A stretch of DNA of 47,698 nucleotides from Bradyrhizobium sp. (lineage in GTDB: Bacteria; Pseudomonadota; Alphaproteobacteria; Rhizobiales; Xanthobacteraceae), in contig NZ_SSMW01000005.1 of the NCBI RefSeq assembly GCF_004799405.1, positions 1 to 47,698 on the forward strand, in the 5' to 3' direction. Below, piece after piece: positions 46,637 to 47,698 of the stretch. The notes beneath the pieces are model-generated. The model did not search any database. It worked only from the letters and a program-made list of their open reading frames with translations, and was not told the DNA's origin. The translations under genes and the position numbers were made by a program. How positions within the stretch are numbered: the stretch's first letter is position 1; each line of letters begins with the position of its first letter.

Positions 46637-47092
46637 TCATGGAGCAATGATAAACATTTCCCGCACCATCGCCTGGCAGGCGGACTGCGCGGCGGCGCCT
46701 CCGATGCCGCCTGAAAAGTTCGACACCGCATAAATGCCGAGATTGAACGCATAAGTTCCGGGACCCACTTGCGAAGCCATGCCCTGCGGGAAGTTCTGCG
46801 TGGCAAAAGGCACGTTGACAGTCTCGTCTTCCCAGCCGCTGAGCCGCTTGTGATAGATGGGAAGACTGACATATGAAATCACTGTGGGGCCCTGCGAGAG
46901 GGAGGCTTCAAGTCCTCCATCGACGGTGGCGGAGGCGCTCAAGCCGTGGCAGGCCAAGAGGTACTTGTATTGGAAATCAAGAGTCCCAGAGAGACTGACC
47001 GACGCCGTGCGGTCCAGACTGAAAACGACGCCCACCCCGCAATGTGCATTTACGAAAGTGTTGGCACCGCCGGAGATGTCGCCAGATTTCAC
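46637..47092 (-). pseudogene. C-terminal part of a probable frame-broken gene
   Basis: The frame reads VKSGDISGGANTFVNAHCGV ... DFQYKYLLACHGLSASATV ... ending MVREMFIIAP. It is beta-rich with three Cys and no signal. It can start at GTG 47092 (151 residues), but it is open further up, reading 'RVSLCGPPTQNYSDVQGNLIAN'. That continues naturally from the upstream frame (SPRVSPYAG) if one G is added in a GGG run near 47150. So it is probably the second half of one gene. No family recognised. Confidence 0.6.
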
Positions 47093-47100
47093 ATTCGCGA

Positions 47101-47469
47101 TCAGATTGCCCTGAACGTCACTGTAGTTTTGGGTCGGCGGCCCGCATAGGGAGACACGCGCGGCGAGGGCAGCCGCGAACCTTGATGGTCAGGAAAATCG
47201 GCGGGCCGCAGAGGCTCAAAACCGCCAGCGTCCTGTGCGTCCTTTGACAGCGCCTTCAGCGCGGCGGCCGCCTTGGCATCCGCAAGAATGAGCGCATCGA
47301 TTGGCTCAGCCAGAGCGCGTTGCAGTTCCTGCCCTTGAGCGCGCAACGCCTGGGCAGCCGCCGCTTCAGCGCTGACTTTTTCGATCATACCCCGGACCGA
47401 TGCTTCGGCTAGATCGCGCTCTTCTGATGTGACCTTGGTGCTGAACGTCAGTTCAAGTTTTCCGGTCAT
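47101..47469 (-). pseudogene. N-terminal part of the same probable frame-broken gene
   Basis: 122 residues from ATG 47469, with GGAGG six bases upstream. It begins 'MTGKLELTFSTKVTSEERDL' and is Ala/Glu/Gln-rich and probably coiled coil (AEAAAAQALRAQGQELQRALAE). It ends SPYAGRRPKTTVTFRAI, where the frame appears to shift. With the downstream part the intact protein would be about 280 residues: a coiled-coil N-terminus and a beta domain. It may instead be two overlapping genes. Confidence 0.6.
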
Positions 47470-47675
47470 TTCCAGCCTCCACGGTTTCCGAGGATACAAC
47501 CATGGGAGGATCGCGCTGTCGATTCGACCCATCGGAAAACGTAACGTTTGGCGCGTTGCGGCTCACCGGAGAAGCGGGGACGATGGCACCATGGAAAACG
47601 TCTCCCCAATGCCGGCCAGACGCGCGCTTGCTGCCCTCGAACAGCCGGCGCAAGACGGCGGCCAATTCCCCGGGG

Positions 47676-47698
47676 ACTCACCAGCGGGCTTCCTAGAG
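47676..47698. repeat. Dispersed 23-bp repeat, right copy at the window end
   Basis: The same 23 bases as 46590-46612, preceded by CCCCGGGG. It is the last sequence in the window. A contig or element boundary at this repeat is possible. Confidence 0.85.

Overview
The window is high-GC DNA from an alphaproteobacterium, most likely the Bradyrhizobium/Nitrobacteraceae group. The reasons are the housekeeping proteins (UvrA, GyrA, SecDF, TrmFO), LexA boxes of the alphaproteobacterial type GAAC-N7-GAAC, a DUF1127 gene, many tiny secreted or membrane proteins, and high-copy palindromic intergenic repeats of rhizobial style. This placement rests on recognising sequences by eye, with no database search. 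I see no rRNA, tRNA, prophage or CRISPR array. Mobile DNA is limited to repeat elements and one decayed IS5-type transposase.

Region 1 (1-13.4 kb). A yajC-secD-secF secretion operon runs directly into two genes whose human relatives, NDUFAF3 and NDUFAF6, assemble respiratory complex I. Convergent to them are trmFO, a DUF1127 gene, a lytic transglycosylase, a DUF2189 membrane protein, DUF3597, two tandem 90-residue acetyltransferases, a 42-residue protein made of two DnaJ-type zinc knuckles, and an operon of a 66-residue membrane protein, an acyl-CoA ligase and a double PPC/DUF296 protein.

Region 2 (13.4-24 kb). A block of intergenic repeats is followed by a frameshifted ABC/AAA-type ATPase and uvrA, which carries a palindromic repeat translated in frame. 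Then come an outer-membrane barrel gene lying between two SOS boxes (one for uvrA, one for ssb), ssb, and a DUF2306 membrane gene. The DUF2306 gene is preceded by three 5-codon mini-ORFs built from a 14-bp tandem repeat. gyrA and a REP-like palindrome follow.

Region 3 (24-30.7 kb). A hypothetical protein and a decayed transposase with a GGCA microsatellite precede coaD, two cyclophilins, queA and tgt. The tgt gene is followed by a zinc-ribbon peptide and an orphan BrnA-like antitoxin.

Region 4 (30.7-42.5 kb). This holds a secreted caspase-fold protein with a peptidoglycan-binding domain, an EamA exporter, RidA, two overlapping secreted-protein genes, a formyltransferase-like protein lacking its usual Asn, an ArsB-type permease with an MFS transporter, and a complete TRAP transporter (dctP, hairpin, dctQ, dctM).

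Region 5 (42.5-47.7 kb). This is a field of very small secreted or membrane proteins, a short cytochrome c, and a probably frame-broken gene lying between two copies of a 23-bp repeat, the second of which ends the window.
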